A stretch of DNA of 64,000 nucleotides from CAWJKP01 sp963843465. Its GTDB lineage: Bacteria; Planctomycetota; Planctomycetia; Pirellulales; Thermoguttaceae. The notes under the pieces were generated by a model. It was given only the letters and a program-made list of their open reading frames with translations. It was not told where the DNA came from and made no database searches. The stretch is from contig CAWJKP010000004.1 of NCBI GenBank assembly GCA_963843465.1, forward strand, positions 496,001 through 560,000. The letters run 5' to 3'. Each line of letters starts with the position of its first letter. Positions within the stretch are counted from its first letter, which is position 1. The position numbers were made by a program, and so were the translations under genes. Shown here in pieces: positions 8,466-17,091 of this stretch.

Positions 8466-9457
8466 GGGTTGGTCTCAGGTTGTAACGGTTCTTTCTCCGC
8501 AGGCTGCCATCGGCGGGCCGCCGAGGAGGTCAAGGGATAAATCAGTCCCGCACAGATCGCCTCCGACGCCAGCACGACGATCCTCAGCATCCCGCTGGCG
8601 ACCGCCGCCGGACCGGCGTGGACCTGCGGCAGCAGGGTAACGATCAATTGGGCCAGGGCCGCGTCGCGGACGCCGAAGCCGCCGGGGATCATCGAGAGGA
8701 TGCCGGCCACCGTGGCCAGCGAAACACAGCACGCGTACTGGGGGAGTTGCCGCAGCGGTTCGAGGCCGTCCAAGCCGATGCCGCGCAGCGCGGCCCAGAG
8801 GCTCAGCCCGATCAAGAGCCAGGCCGGGATGTTCAGGATCCAGCCCCAGAGCAAGGTGCGGTAGCCCAGCCCCAGAATTTTTTCCACGGCCATCGGGCTC
8901 CACTTGCGGAGTCCGACCAGCCGGACCGCGAGTCGAAAGACGGGCGGGAAAGTGGGGACGACCGAGATCAGCGTCATGCCCAGGGCCCCCCAGAACAACA
9001 GCATCTGGCCCGGGAAAAGCCAGGCGACGATCGCCGCACCCAAACAGGTGCCGACCGCCATCATGGTCAGGGTCTCGACGAACACGGCGGCCGCCGCGGC
9101 CGCCGGGTCGACGCGGGGTCCGCGGAGCAGCCCGGCGCGGAGGATGATGACCATCGCCTTTCCGGGAACGTATTTGCCCAGGTGGCCGATGAAATAGGCC
9201 CGCAGGGCCTCGCTGAGGCGGGGTTTCTGGCCCAGGTCGTGGAGGACTCGGTACCAGTAGAGCCCCGCGAAAAGCATCCCCAGCAGGTACAGGAGCCCCG
9301 ACAGCACCAGCCAGCCCGGGGCCAGCCGCCACCGCCAGGTCGAGGCGGCCAACTGGGCCCGCGCCGCCAGCAGGGTGCTGCGAGCGAACCAGAGAACCAG
9401 CAGGACGATGATCAGCTTGATCGTCCCGAAGAGCCATTTCTTGCGGATTGGGGTCAT
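8450..9457 (-). CDS. Flippase-like membrane protein (LPG synthase TM family)
   Basis: 335 residues, about eight TM helices. The segments GKYVPGKAMVIILRAGLL, VFVETLTMM and MIPGGFGVRDAAL are the characteristic conserved pieces of the lysylphosphatidylglycerol synthase TM/UPF0104 family, whose members are linked to lipid or lipid-linked sugar translocation. No C-terminal aminoacyl-transfer domain is present, so it is the short flippase-like type. It overlaps the GT2 gene by 16 bp; the pairing with a polyprenol-phosphate glycosyltransferase fits cell-envelope glycan export. Substrate unknown. Confidence 0.85.
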   Translation of the reverse strand: MTPIRKKWLFGTIKLIIVLLVLWFARSTLLAARAQLAASTWRWRLAPGWLVLSGLLYLLGMLFAGLYWYRVLHDLGQKPRLSEALRAYFIGHLGKYVPGKAMVIILRAGLLRGPRVDPAAAAAAVFVETLTMMAVGTCLGAAIVAWLFPGQMLLFWGALGMTLISVVPTFPPVFRLAVRLVGLRKWSPMAVEKILGLGYRTLLWGWILNIPAWLLIGLSLWAALRGIGLDGLEPLRQLPQYACCVSLATVAGILSMIPGGFGVRDAALAQLIVTLLPQVHAGPAAVASGMLRIVVLASEAICAGLIYPLTSSAARRWQPAEKEPLQPETNPCSRS

Positions 9458-9759
9458 TCGATCTCACGGGGACCAAAACAGGCGGCAGGCGGGATGAGCG
9501 ATGCCGGAGGCGAGAGCCCTTACCTAGTTTGACCTATCCGGCGGGCGGTTGCAAGCGTTGTCGCCGCGAGACCCCGATTGGTGCAAAGCGTTGTCCCTTC
9601 TTCCTCCAGGAGTACGTCAGGACGACGGGGAATCTGTGAGAGGCTGTAAATCCTTGGCTCCTCCGGGTCCAGGCAAAAAGCCTGCGTAGTTCGGCTATAC
9701 TGGAGAAGCAGCTCTACTTTCAAATCATGCAACAAAAGAACGCCGCGGGGATTCAGGCG

Positions 9760-10032
9760 ATGAGCGAGACACCAACTCAACCACGTCCCTCGTGGGTGTG
9801 GCTTGTCCTGGGGCGAGCCTCCACGCGCAGGACAGCTTTCTCCCATTTGGCAATCCTGGCCCTTAATCTGTCGCTTTTTCTCGGCATTACCGGGGTAGAA
9901 TCCGCCAGCGAATCGTTGTTTGGCAAGATTGCGTTTGCCTTGGGGTTGGTAGGAACGGCCCTCGGAGTGATTTCAATACTATGGGCGTGGCTGGCCGTTC
10001 GCTGGGTGGACCGAAATGGTCAGTGGGCTTAG
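9760..10032 (+). CDS. Small two-TM hypothetical protein
   Basis: About 90 residues from ATG 9760 (an in-frame ATG at 9727 would add 11). Proline-rich N-terminus, then two hydrophobic segments (AILALNLSLFLGIT and ALGLVGTALGVISILWAWLAV) and a short charged tail (RWVDRNGQWA). I do not recognise the family. The second helix plus the tail look like a genuine small inner-membrane protein and not a shadow, since no other gene occupies these bases. Ribosome sites for both starts are weak. Confidence 0.45.
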   Translation: MSETPTQPRPSWVWLVLGRASTRRTAFSHLAILALNLSLFLGITGVESASESLFGKIAFALGLVGTALGVISILWAWLAVRWVDRNGQWA

Positions 10033-10190
10033 GGCCGATACGACTCATGGAACTTATGGGGGGTGCTTTCCGTGTCTAGGGAAGCTTGCCCCCCGTCCCT
10101 CTCCTAGAGGAAGAGGGGACCGCCTTGGCAACCCGCGTCTTTACGTGGCAGGCGGGGGGAAGATACCATGCAAGTAAGCAGTTAAGGTGG

Positions 10191-10377
10191 GTAGGGTGGG
10201 ACAAGCTCGCGCAAGCGAGCGCCGGCCCACCAAGGTGGAGAGGTTCGTGGTCGGTGGCCAGTGACTCGAAAGGTAAGGCGCTGCCAGTTCTGACCACTGA
10301 ACACTAACCACTGACCACTGTCCGCTAACCACCGCTGGTGGGCCGGCGGCCGCCACGGCGGCCTTGTCCCACCCTAC
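10191..10377. repeat. Composite inverted repeat, family R1
   Basis: Arms 10191-10233 and 10337-10377, 187 bp in all. Arms and middle closely match 7311-7488, so these are two copies of one MITE-like unit and not just shared arms. It fills most of the 10033-10420 intergenic stretch. Nothing else is visible there except a C/G-rich run near 10080-10115. Confidence 0.85.
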
Positions 10378-10420
10378 CATTGTTTTAGTTTGCCAGGCCC
10401 CGAGATCCGGGAGGGTTGCC

Positions 10421-11095
10421 ATGTGCGGTACGGTGCTTTGCGTGGCGGCGGTCGCCTTGGGGATCGACGTCGGTTGGCAGCCGTTGCCGGACGGCGGCAT
10501 GGAATACGTGATCCAGCTCGAGCCCCAGACGGTTGACCTGCTCCGCTCGGGCGTTGATATCCCCAGCGACATCCCGGCCTATCTCAAGAACCTGCGGCGG
10601 CTGCGGATCACGGTCGGCAATGCCACCTTGGCCCGCAAGATGCCGGCCGAAGAAGTGTCCGGGCCGGCGTTTCCCACGTCCCCCGGCGGACCGTTTCCCC
10701 GTCTATCAGCGAAGCAGCGGGCGTCGCACCTCTTTCTGGATACGCTTTCGTACCATCCCGTGAGCGTCCGGCCGCCTGAAGCGCGGATGGGGGACGGGGG
10801 ACGGGGGACGGGGAACGGCGAACGGCGAACGGGGAACGGCGAACGGGGGACGGCCAGCGGAGGACAGGAAACGGGGCTGCGTGAGAAGCCCGCCGGCGAA
10901 AGGCATCTTGCGGATCAGCCGCCGGTCGCTTGGACGCTGACCGTCGGCGCCCTGATCGGCGCGGCGGCGGCCGCGATCTTCCTGGCTTGGATCGCCTGGG
11001 AGTACCGCATCCGCTATCGCCGGCTGCTGGCGCAGTTCCTTGACAGTGGACGCGGTCTGCTGGGCGACCCCGGGCAGTCGATCGAGCACAGTTGA
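10421..11095 (+). CDS. Planctomycete hypothetical protein with signal and C-terminal TM
   Basis: 224 residues from ATG 10421; longer frames begin inside the R1 repeat. N-terminal hydrophobic stretch (CGTVLCVAAVALGIDVGW), then GWQPLPDGGMEYVIQLEP...LLRSGVDIPSDIPAYL, a phrase I recognise as recurrent in planctomycete hypothetical proteins, and a C-terminal TM (LTVGALIGAAAAAIFLAWIAW, quoted in part) followed by a basic tail. Between them the residues about 123-150 are a low-complexity run of G, R, T, N and E encoded by a GGGGACGG/GGCGAACGG simple repeat (10790-10875). Probably envelope-located; function unknown. Confidence 0.65.
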   Translation: MCGTVLCVAAVALGIDVGWQPLPDGGMEYVIQLEPQTVDLLRSGVDIPSDIPAYLKNLRRLRITVGNATLARKMPAEEVSGPAFPTSPGGPFPRLSAKQRASHLFLDTLSYHPVSVRPPEARMGDGGRGTGNGERRTGNGERGTASGGQETGLREKPAGERHLADQPPVAWTLTVGALIGAAAAAIFLAWIAWEYRIRYRRLLAQFLDSGRGLLGDPGQSIEHS

Positions 11096-11158
11096 GCAGG
11101 GATGTCCCACCGGTGGCAACTGTAGTACTAAGACCGATCCCCGACCCCCGGCCGCTTC

Positions 11159-11902
11159 CTAGGGCACCCGGTGGATGGCCTTGATGAGCACTTGCTGGAT
11201 CGGCGTGCTCTCGAAGTTGGGAGCGTCCTTCACCGGCGAGTTGGCGATCCGGTCGACCACGTCCAACCCCTGCACCACGTGGCCGAAGACGCAGTAGCCG
11301 TAGGCGGCGTTATCCTGGTCTTTGTGGTCCAGCGTCGGATTGTCGGCCACGTTGATAAAGAACTGGGCCCGGGCACTGTCGCGGACGTTGGGCTGTCGAG
11401 CCAGGGCGATCGTGCCGCGGAGGTTCTTCAGTCCGTTGTGGGCCTCGTTGCGGACGGAGAACTTCGCCGGCTTTTCCTTGCCCTCCGGCGTAAAGGAGCC
11501 GCCGACGATCACGTAGCCCTTGAAGACCTGGTGAAAGATGGTGTGCGTGTAGTAGCCGGCGTCGACGTAGTTCGTGAGAAAGTGGTTGACCGTAAGCTCG
11601 GCGTTGGCGCCGTCGAGTTCCACCACCATATCGCCCAGCGAGGTCTCGATTTTCACCACGGGGTGAAGAGGATCGGCGGGCGGGCGGGCGCCAGCGGCCG
11701 AAGCCGGCGAGCCAAAGCCTGTGCTATTCAGGGCCGGTGTGGCCGACGCGGCCGTGCCGGGTGCGGCGACGCCCGGGCTGTCGCCATTGATGGCGGCCGT
11801 CTTGGCCGGCACCTTGGGATCCCCTTGGGTTCCGCAGCCGACCATCGCGGCACAGCAGGCTGTCAACAACGAGGCGACCAACCGTTTCCAATCTTTTCCC
11901 AT
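11159..11902 (-). CDS. Cyclophilin-type peptidyl-prolyl isomerase, lipoprotein
   Basis: 247 residues from ATG 11902 (GGAGG eight bases upstream). Lipoprotein-like signal (LVASLLTACCAAMVGCGTQ), Ala/Pro/Ser-rich linker to about residue 80, then a cyclophilin domain: VKIETSLGDMVVELD, YTHTIFHQVFKGYVIVGG, RGTIALARQP, ARAQFFINVADNPTLDHK, YCVFGHVVQGLDVVDRI. Cyclophilins isomerise X-Pro bonds. The usual catalytic Arg of the FHR motif is Gln here (FHQ) and the Gln of MxQGG is Val (VIVGG), so activity may be weak or lost. Over-long frames to 12229 run through a repeat. Monocistronic. Confidence 0.88.
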   Translation of the reverse strand: MGKDWKRLVASLLTACCAAMVGCGTQGDPKVPAKTAAINGDSPGVAAPGTAASATPALNSTGFGSPASAAGARPPADPLHPVVKIETSLGDMVVELDGANAELTVNHFLTNYVDAGYYTHTIFHQVFKGYVIVGGSFTPEGKEKPAKFSVRNEAHNGLKNLRGTIALARQPNVRDSARAQFFINVADNPTLDHKDQDNAAYGYCVFGHVVQGLDVVDRIANSPVKDAPNFESTPIQQVLIKAIHRVP

Positions 11903-11938
11903 CCCTTGAGCCTCCATGCTTTTGGATTGCCGTCCGGC

Positions 11939-12033
11939 GGGAAAAGGGGACAGGCACCTTTTGTGCGAAGCACCCGAAGGGCGGGCACCGACCGAAGGTT
12001 GGTCCCGGCAAAAGGTGCCTGTCCCCTTTTCCC
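11939..12033. repeat. Perfect 25-bp inverted repeat around a 45-bp loop
   Basis: Arms 11939-11963 and 12009-12033 are exact reverse complements and contain AAAAGGGGACAGGCACC and its complement. It lies just upstream of the cyclophilin start inside the 11903-12269 gap. The rest of that gap holds a degenerate copy (12178-12232) of the GCCGCCGAATC...GCAAGCG repeat also seen in bamA at 26902-26955, and no clear gene. Confidence 0.85.
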
Positions 12034-12269
12034 TGCGACCGGGAGGCGGCATATCATCCGCAGATCCGCCTTTTGGTGCAACACCGGTTGTTGGCTGCGT
12101 TGCAAAATTTCTTTCGCCGGGGAGTTCTGTTACAATGCGAAGGCAGTGCCATGCTTGCCAAGCGAGCGGGGCGAGAGAGCCAGCATGTTTGCCGCCGAAT
12201 CCTGCCCCCAGCAAGCGTGGGCGTGGCACCCATTCTCCCTGAATTACGCAATCTCTGTGCCTGATTGTT

Positions 12270-13245
12270 ATGGTTCACGGCCGCTTGTTCAACTTCATCG
12301 TCTTTTCGCTCTGGCTTGCGGCGATGGGCTGGCTGTTCTGGGTAAAGATATACCCTGATATAATGGTTGGCGACCCCCCGAATGACAACACGATCCTGGC
12401 GGCCCAACAATCTCACCCGACCAACGGTTGGGCCGTATCCTGGAACAACCGCCAGATAGGTTGGGCGGTCAATACGACCCGCACGTTGCCGAAGGACCTG
12501 ACGCAGGTTGACAGCACGATCCACATCGATTCGCTGCCTTTGAATGAGATCGTCCCCCGCTCGTTGAGGGGTTACCTGTCGTTGGGGACCCGGGACGTCC
12601 AGATTCCGGTCGAGGCGGTGAGCCAGTTGGTTTTCGACCCGCTGGGAAAGCTTCTCGCGATTTACCTCGCAGCTCCAATTACCCGGGATCGAGCCTTTCG
12701 AGCCTTTCAAGGTCCGGGGGACGATTGACGGTCCGCGGATGACGGTTTCCATCCATTGGCGGCATTTCAACAGGGATCTTTCGATGCGGACTCCGCGGGC
12801 GATGCTCCGCGACGAGTTCTCGCCGCAGACCCATCTGCCCGGGCTGCGCAACGGGCAGGCGTGGACGGTGGATGTTTTCAGCCCCATGCGGCCCGACGCC
12901 GACCCTCTGGAAGTAATCCATGCCAAGGTGGAAGGGCGGCAGCCCATTGCCTGGCAGGGCCAGATGGTTCAGGCCTGGCTGGTCGTCTATCGCGCGCCGT
13001 CGAAGGCCAGTCCGGAGGGCGAGGTGCGTGGCACGACCTGGGTCCACCCCAACGGCGAGGTGCTCCAGCAGGAGGCTAGGTTCTGTAGTGCGACCGTGGC
13101 TTTCCGCCGTTTGCCGGACGAGCGCGCCGGCGAGTTAGCGGAGCAGGTGCGGGTGAGAGACCTCACGAACCTCGGGGGAATCATGCCCTGGTTGGGGCCT
13201 GCGTTAGGGCCTGCAAAACACTTAGGGCCTGCAAAACACTTATGA
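12270..13245 (+). CDS. Planctomycete membrane-anchored protein, split by a frameshift; ABC-transporter partner
   Basis: Two adjoining frames look like one gene. Part 1 (12270-12728) has an N-terminal TM (FNFIVFSLWLAAMGWLFWV) and the phrase SWNNRQIGWAVN; part 2 (open upstream of 12739, to 13245) continues with KVRGTIDGPRMTVSIHW, LRDEFSPQTHLPGLRNGQ and WTVDVFSPMRP. Reading frame 2 upstream of 12739 gives PGIEPFEPFKVRGTIDG, continuous with part 2, so a one-base shift near 12680 is likely; a 9-bp tandem GAGCCTTTC lies right there. The last codons are an 18-bp tandem repeat (13204-13239). The stop overlaps the ABC ATPase start (ATGA). Role unknown; coupling suggests work with that exporter. Confidence 0.65.
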
Positions 13246-14063
13246 TTGAGTTCGACCATGTGTCCCGTACCTTCGGCCGCAGGCTGGCGGTGGCCGACTT
13301 GACGCTGAGAATTCCGAGCGGGGAGCTTTTCGCCTTCCTGGGGCCGAACGGGGCAGGCAAGACGACCACCATCAAGATGCTCGTGGGGCTGCTTCGGCCC
13401 ACGGCGGGGAAGGTCCGCGTGGGCGGCTTCGACACGGCCCTCCAGACCCGCCAGGCCACGCAATTGATGGGCTATGTGCCCGACCAGCCCTATCTGTACG
13501 ACAAGCTCTCCGGCCGGGAGTTCCTCGATTTCGTCGCCGAGATGCGGGGACTGGACCGCCGCCGCACGGTCGAGGCGATCGGCCGCCAGAGCGAGCGATT
13601 CGGGCTGGACGAATTCCTCGACGACCTGACGGAGACCTACTCGCACGGCATGAAGCAGCGGCTGGTCTTCGCCTCGGCCCTGCTGCACGGTCCGGCGGTG
13701 CTGGTGGTCGACGAGCCGATGGTCGGCCTGGATCCCAAGAGCATGAAAATGGTCAAGGACCTGCTGCGGGAGCTGGCCTCGGCGGGGACGATCGTCTTCA
13801 TGTCGACGCATACCCTCAACGTGGCTGAAGAGATCGCCGACCGGATCGGGATCATCGACGGCGGGCAGCTCGGCTTCCTCGGCACCCTGGAGGAGCTGCA
13901 GGCCCGGCGGTCGGCGGCCGGCGACCGCTCGGCGGCGTCGCGGACATCGCTGGAGCAGCTTTTCCTCGAGCTGACTTCCAATCACCACGAGCCGGGGTCC
14001 AATCATCAGGGGGGCGACGCGGCGGCGGATCCCCGGCAGCCGTTCGAGGAGAAATCGCCGTGA
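13242..14063 (+). CDS. ABC transporter ATP-binding protein
   Basis: 273 residues. Walker A GPNGAGKTTT (about residue 38), Q-loop region LMGYVPDQPYLYDKL, signature YSHGMKQRL, Walker B VLVVDEPMVGLDP and H-loop STHTLNVAEE. The arrangement is that of ABC-2 type exporters (CcmA/NatA-like). It is translationally coupled on both sides: its ATG overlaps the preceding stop, and its own stop overlaps the GTG of the permease. The C-terminal ~40 residues are low in conservation. Confidence 0.95.
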   Translation: MIEFDHVSRTFGRRLAVADLTLRIPSGELFAFLGPNGAGKTTTIKMLVGLLRPTAGKVRVGGFDTALQTRQATQLMGYVPDQPYLYDKLSGREFLDFVAEMRGLDRRRTVEAIGRQSERFGLDEFLDDLTETYSHGMKQRLVFASALLHGPAVLVVDEPMVGLDPKSMKMVKDLLRELASAGTIVFMSTHTLNVAEEIADRIGIIDGGQLGFLGTLEELQARRSAAGDRSAASRTSLEQLFLELTSNHHEPGSNHQGGDAAADPRQPFEEKSP

Positions 14064-15865
14064 AGGAGACGCCGGCTTCGACCTCTCGGCTTGTTGTGGC
14101 GCCCTGGCCGGCGGCGGAGGCGCTGCTGTCGGCGCTGGCTTCGCCGCAGGCGGAGTCGCGGGCTTTCTGGCGGGTGCGGCGGCGGCTGATCAGCACGACC
14201 TTCTGGCAGACGGTCCTGCGGGCGCGTTTCCGCCTGGTCCTGATCCTGGTGCTCAGCGTGCTTTTGTGGACGGCCCTGTTCTGGCTGTTCGCCGATGGTT
14301 TCGCGTTCCTCGGCAGCCTGATTCCGGCCTCGTACTACGACTCGACGGTGAGCGGGATCTTCGGGCTGTTTTACTTGTCGTTGTTGGTGATGCTCGTGCT
14401 TTCCTCGGCGCTGATCCTCTACAGCTCGCTCTTCCGTGCGCCCGACGTGGCGCTGTTGTTCACGCTGCCGTCGCGGGTGGAGCGGGTGTTCCTCTACAAG
14501 CTGCAGGAGGCGATTCTGCTGAGCAGTTGGGCCTTTTTGCTCTTGGGCAGCCCGATGTTGGTGGCCTACGGGGTCGTGGGGCGGGCACCTTGGTACTACC
14601 TGGCCCTGCTGCTTCCCTACCTGGTGGCTTTCACGTACATCCCGGCGGGCACCGGCGCGATCCTCTGCCTGCTGTTGGTGCGGTTCCTGCCCCGCGGCTG
14701 GAAACTGCTCTGGTTGCTCTTGGCGGCGGTGGTGGTCGTTCTACTGTTGTCGGCCGGCTGGTGGCTGATGGCCGCCGGCCGCAACGACCTGCTCACGCCC
14801 CGCTGGTTCCAGACGATGCTCGGCCGGCTATCGGCCACGGAGATGCCCCTGCTGCCGAGTTGGTGGCTCAGCGATGGTTTGCTGAGTGCGGCGCGGGAGA
14901 ACTGGTCGGACGCCGTGATGTTCTTGGTGTTATTGATCTCCAATGCGTTGGTGGTCCGGCAGTTGTCGCTGATCTTGGCCGTCGGCGTCTACCGCGAGGC
15001 ATATAACCGGGTACAAGGCCAGGGTCTTTCCCGCCGCCGAGCCCGCGTCGTCTGGATCGACCGTGTGGCGGCGCGGCTGTTGGCGGCGTTTTCGGCCCCC
15101 ATGCGGCTGTTGATGCTCAAGGATTTCCGGCTTTTCCGCCGCGACCCCGTGCAATGGACGCAGTTCTTGATCTTCGTCGGGTTGTTGTTCCTTTACTTCG
15201 TCAACATCCGCCGCTTGCACTACGACCAGTACTACGTGGTCTGGGTGAACATGGTCAGCTTCCTCAACGTCGCCGTGGTGGGGCTGTTGCTGTCGACCTT
15301 CACCACCCGCTTCATCTACCCCATGATGAGCCTCGAAGGGCGGCGATTCTGGATGCTGGGGCTGGTGGGGGTCAGCCGGGAGACGATTCTTTGGAGCAAG
15401 TTCGCCTTCGCGGTTGCAGGCTCGATGGTCCCTTGCTCGCTGTTGATCCTGCTGAGCGACAAGATGCTCGGCGTGGAGGGGATGATCGTGGCCAGCCACC
15501 AGTTGACCTGCGTGGTGCTCTGTTGTGGTCTGTCCGGGATCGCGGTGGGGCTGGGCGCGAAGATGCCCAACCTCGACGAGGACTCGCCCTCGAAGATCGC
15601 CGCCGGCTTCGGCGGCACGCTGAACCTGGTGGTCAGCACGCTGTACATCCTTGCCGTGGTGCTCTTGACCGCCCTGCCATCGCACTTCTATCTGGGTTAT
15701 GAGCACAGCGAGTCCGGCGAGTTCCTGGCGCGTTACCTTCGCGTGGGTGTCTGGCTCCGCTTCTGGCTGGTGGCCGGCAGCGCGGCCAGCGTACTGTTGG
15801 GATTAGCCGCCATGGTGGTCCCTCTGAAGGTTGGTTTCCAGGCATTCCGGAAGCTGGAGTTTTGA
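14060..15865 (+). CDS. ABC-2-type transporter permease, large
   Basis: 601 residues from GTG 14060, overlapping the ATPase stop (GTGA). About 12 hydrophobic helices in two blocks (residues 55-330 and 360-600) separated by a basic loop (RRRARVVWIDRVAARL) and a DFRLFRRDPVQW motif typical of putative ABC exporter permeases. Acts with the preceding ATPase as a membrane exporter; substrate unknown. The upstream split gene may be a third component. Confidence 0.85.
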   Translation: MKETPASTSRLVVAPWPAAEALLSALASPQAESRAFWRVRRRLISTTFWQTVLRARFRLVLILVLSVLLWTALFWLFADGFAFLGSLIPASYYDSTVSGIFGLFYLSLLVMLVLSSALILYSSLFRAPDVALLFTLPSRVERVFLYKLQEAILLSSWAFLLLGSPMLVAYGVVGRAPWYYLALLLPYLVAFTYIPAGTGAILCLLLVRFLPRGWKLLWLLLAAVVVVLLLSAGWWLMAAGRNDLLTPRWFQTMLGRLSATEMPLLPSWWLSDGLLSAARENWSDAVMFLVLLISNALVVRQLSLILAVGVYREAYNRVQGQGLSRRRARVVWIDRVAARLLAAFSAPMRLLMLKDFRLFRRDPVQWTQFLIFVGLLFLYFVNIRRLHYDQYYVVWVNMVSFLNVAVVGLLLSTFTTRFIYPMMSLEGRRFWMLGLVGVSRETILWSKFAFAVAGSMVPCSLLILLSDKMLGVEGMIVASHQLTCVVLCCGLSGIAVGLGAKMPNLDEDSPSKIAAGFGGTLNLVVSTLYILAVVLLTALPSHFYLGYEHSESGEFLARYLRVGVWLRFWLVAGSAASVLLGLAAMVVPLKVGFQAFRKLEF

Positions 15866-15892
15866 GGTGTAGCATGGGCAGTCTTGCGAGGA

Positions 15893-15952
15893 GTAGCATG
15901 GGCATTCTTGCCCGTGGGGTGCGGAAAGCACGGGCAGGAATGCACATGCTAC
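15893..15952. repeat. Inverted repeat GTAGCATGGGCATTC.../...ATGCACATGCTAC
   Basis: 24-bp arms 15893-15916 and 15929-15952 match at about 22 positions. A further half copy (TAGCATGGGCAGTCTTGC) lies at 15870-15887. It follows the permease stop closely and could act as a terminator, though no T-run follows. Confidence 0.6.
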
Positions 15953-15971
15953 GAAAAACTTTCCGGCAATC

Positions 15972-16168
15972 GTAGGGTGGGACAAGGCCACTGTGGCGGC
16001 CACCGGCCCACCAGGAGTGGTTAGTGGCTAGTGGCTAGTGGTCAGTGGCTAGTGGTCAGTGGCTAGTGGTCAGGACTTACAGGGCCGTGTCTCTCTAGTC
16101 ACTGACCACTAGCCACTAACCACTCCTGGTGGGCCGGCGCTCGCTTGCGCGAGCTTGTCCCACCCTAC
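15972..16168. repeat. Composite inverted repeat, family R1
   Basis: Arms 15972-16013 and 16128-16168. The middle is a run of TAGTGGCTAGTGGTCAGTGG units and their complement, as in the other long R1 copies. With 15893-15952 it fills the 15866-16343 gap; the remaining ~170 bp ahead of skp shows no gene. Confidence 0.85.
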
Positions 16169-16343
16169 TCGTCACAGATCCGCGAAGATTGGTCTTTACC
16201 AAAACTGGCTTTCTGGGCAGAATACCGCCAAGTGGTGTGACCCGTTCTGAGTTACCGATACGCTTGCGTAGGCCCGGCGCTGCCCATGGAAAAATGGGTC
16301 GCCGGTCACGGAAGACCGTCTTTAACAGCAAGGAGTGCTGGAC

Positions 16344-17003
16344 GTGACGAAGTCTCAACGAGTGGCCGCCTCGGCCGTGTTCTTTGTGGTCGCCCTGCTC
16401 GCCTGTTCCATGGCCTTGGGGCAGCAGCCGGGCGTTGGGCGAATGTCCGTGCAGCCGCCCGGCGGCGTGGCCTTCCTGGACATCACCAAGATCTTCAAGA
16501 GCCATGCCCGCTTCAACGAGCTGATGGCCGAGTTGAAGGCCGACGAGACCAAGGCCGAAGGCCAGATGAAGGGCGAGGTCGACTATGTCAACCGGATGAT
16601 GGAAGACCTCAAGCTGGCCAAGCCGGGCACTGAGGAATACAGCTCGCGCGAGCAGGAAATCGCCCGCCGCCGGGCAGACATGAACGTCCGCATCCAACTC
16701 CAGCGGAAGGAGTTCCTGGTCCGCGAGGCGAAGATCTACAACCAGGTCTACCAGGAGATCGCCAAGGAAGTGGAGATGTTCGCCACGGCCAACGGGATCG
16801 GCACGGTGCTCCGCGTCACGGGCGACCAGGTCGACCCCAACGATCCCCAGGCGGTGTTGCAGAACATCAACCGGCAGGTCATCTATTCCAGCCGCAACAT
16901 GGACATCACCGGCGCGATCCTCGAGCGGCTCAACGCCGGCCGGCCGCCCGTGCAAGACCCCCGCATCGGCAACCGTCCGATCGGCGTGCCGGGGCCCAGG
17001 TAG
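16344..17003 (+). CDS. skp: OmpH/Skp-like periplasmic chaperone
   Basis: 219 residues from GTG 16344, chosen because AAGGAG lies eight bases upstream (an in-frame GTG at 16335 overlaps that site). Signal peptide AASAVFFVVALLACSMALG, then the OmpH pattern: VAFLDITKIFKSHARFNELM at the start of a long charged coiled coil (about 50-145) and an alpha/beta cap with ANGIGTVLRVTGDQVDPND. Skp holds outer-membrane beta-barrels in the periplasm on the way to BamA. It stands directly before lpxC and lpxA, the frequent bamA-skp-lpx neighbourhood; here BamA is 8 kb further on. Confidence 0.88.
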   Translation: MTKSQRVAASAVFFVVALLACSMALGQQPGVGRMSVQPPGGVAFLDITKIFKSHARFNELMAELKADETKAEGQMKGEVDYVNRMMEDLKLAKPGTEEYSSREQEIARRRADMNVRIQLQRKEFLVREAKIYNQVYQEIAKEVEMFATANGIGTVLRVTGDQVDPNDPQAVLQNINRQVIYSSRNMDITGAILERLNAGRPPVQDPRIGNRPIGVPGPR

Positions 17004-17091
17004 TGTCCGCGGCCTTCCGCCTGGCGGTAAGGATGCCGCCGGTACGAGAAGGTTCTTTCCTCCCTTAGTCACGGATGACTCGCAGCTCTTG

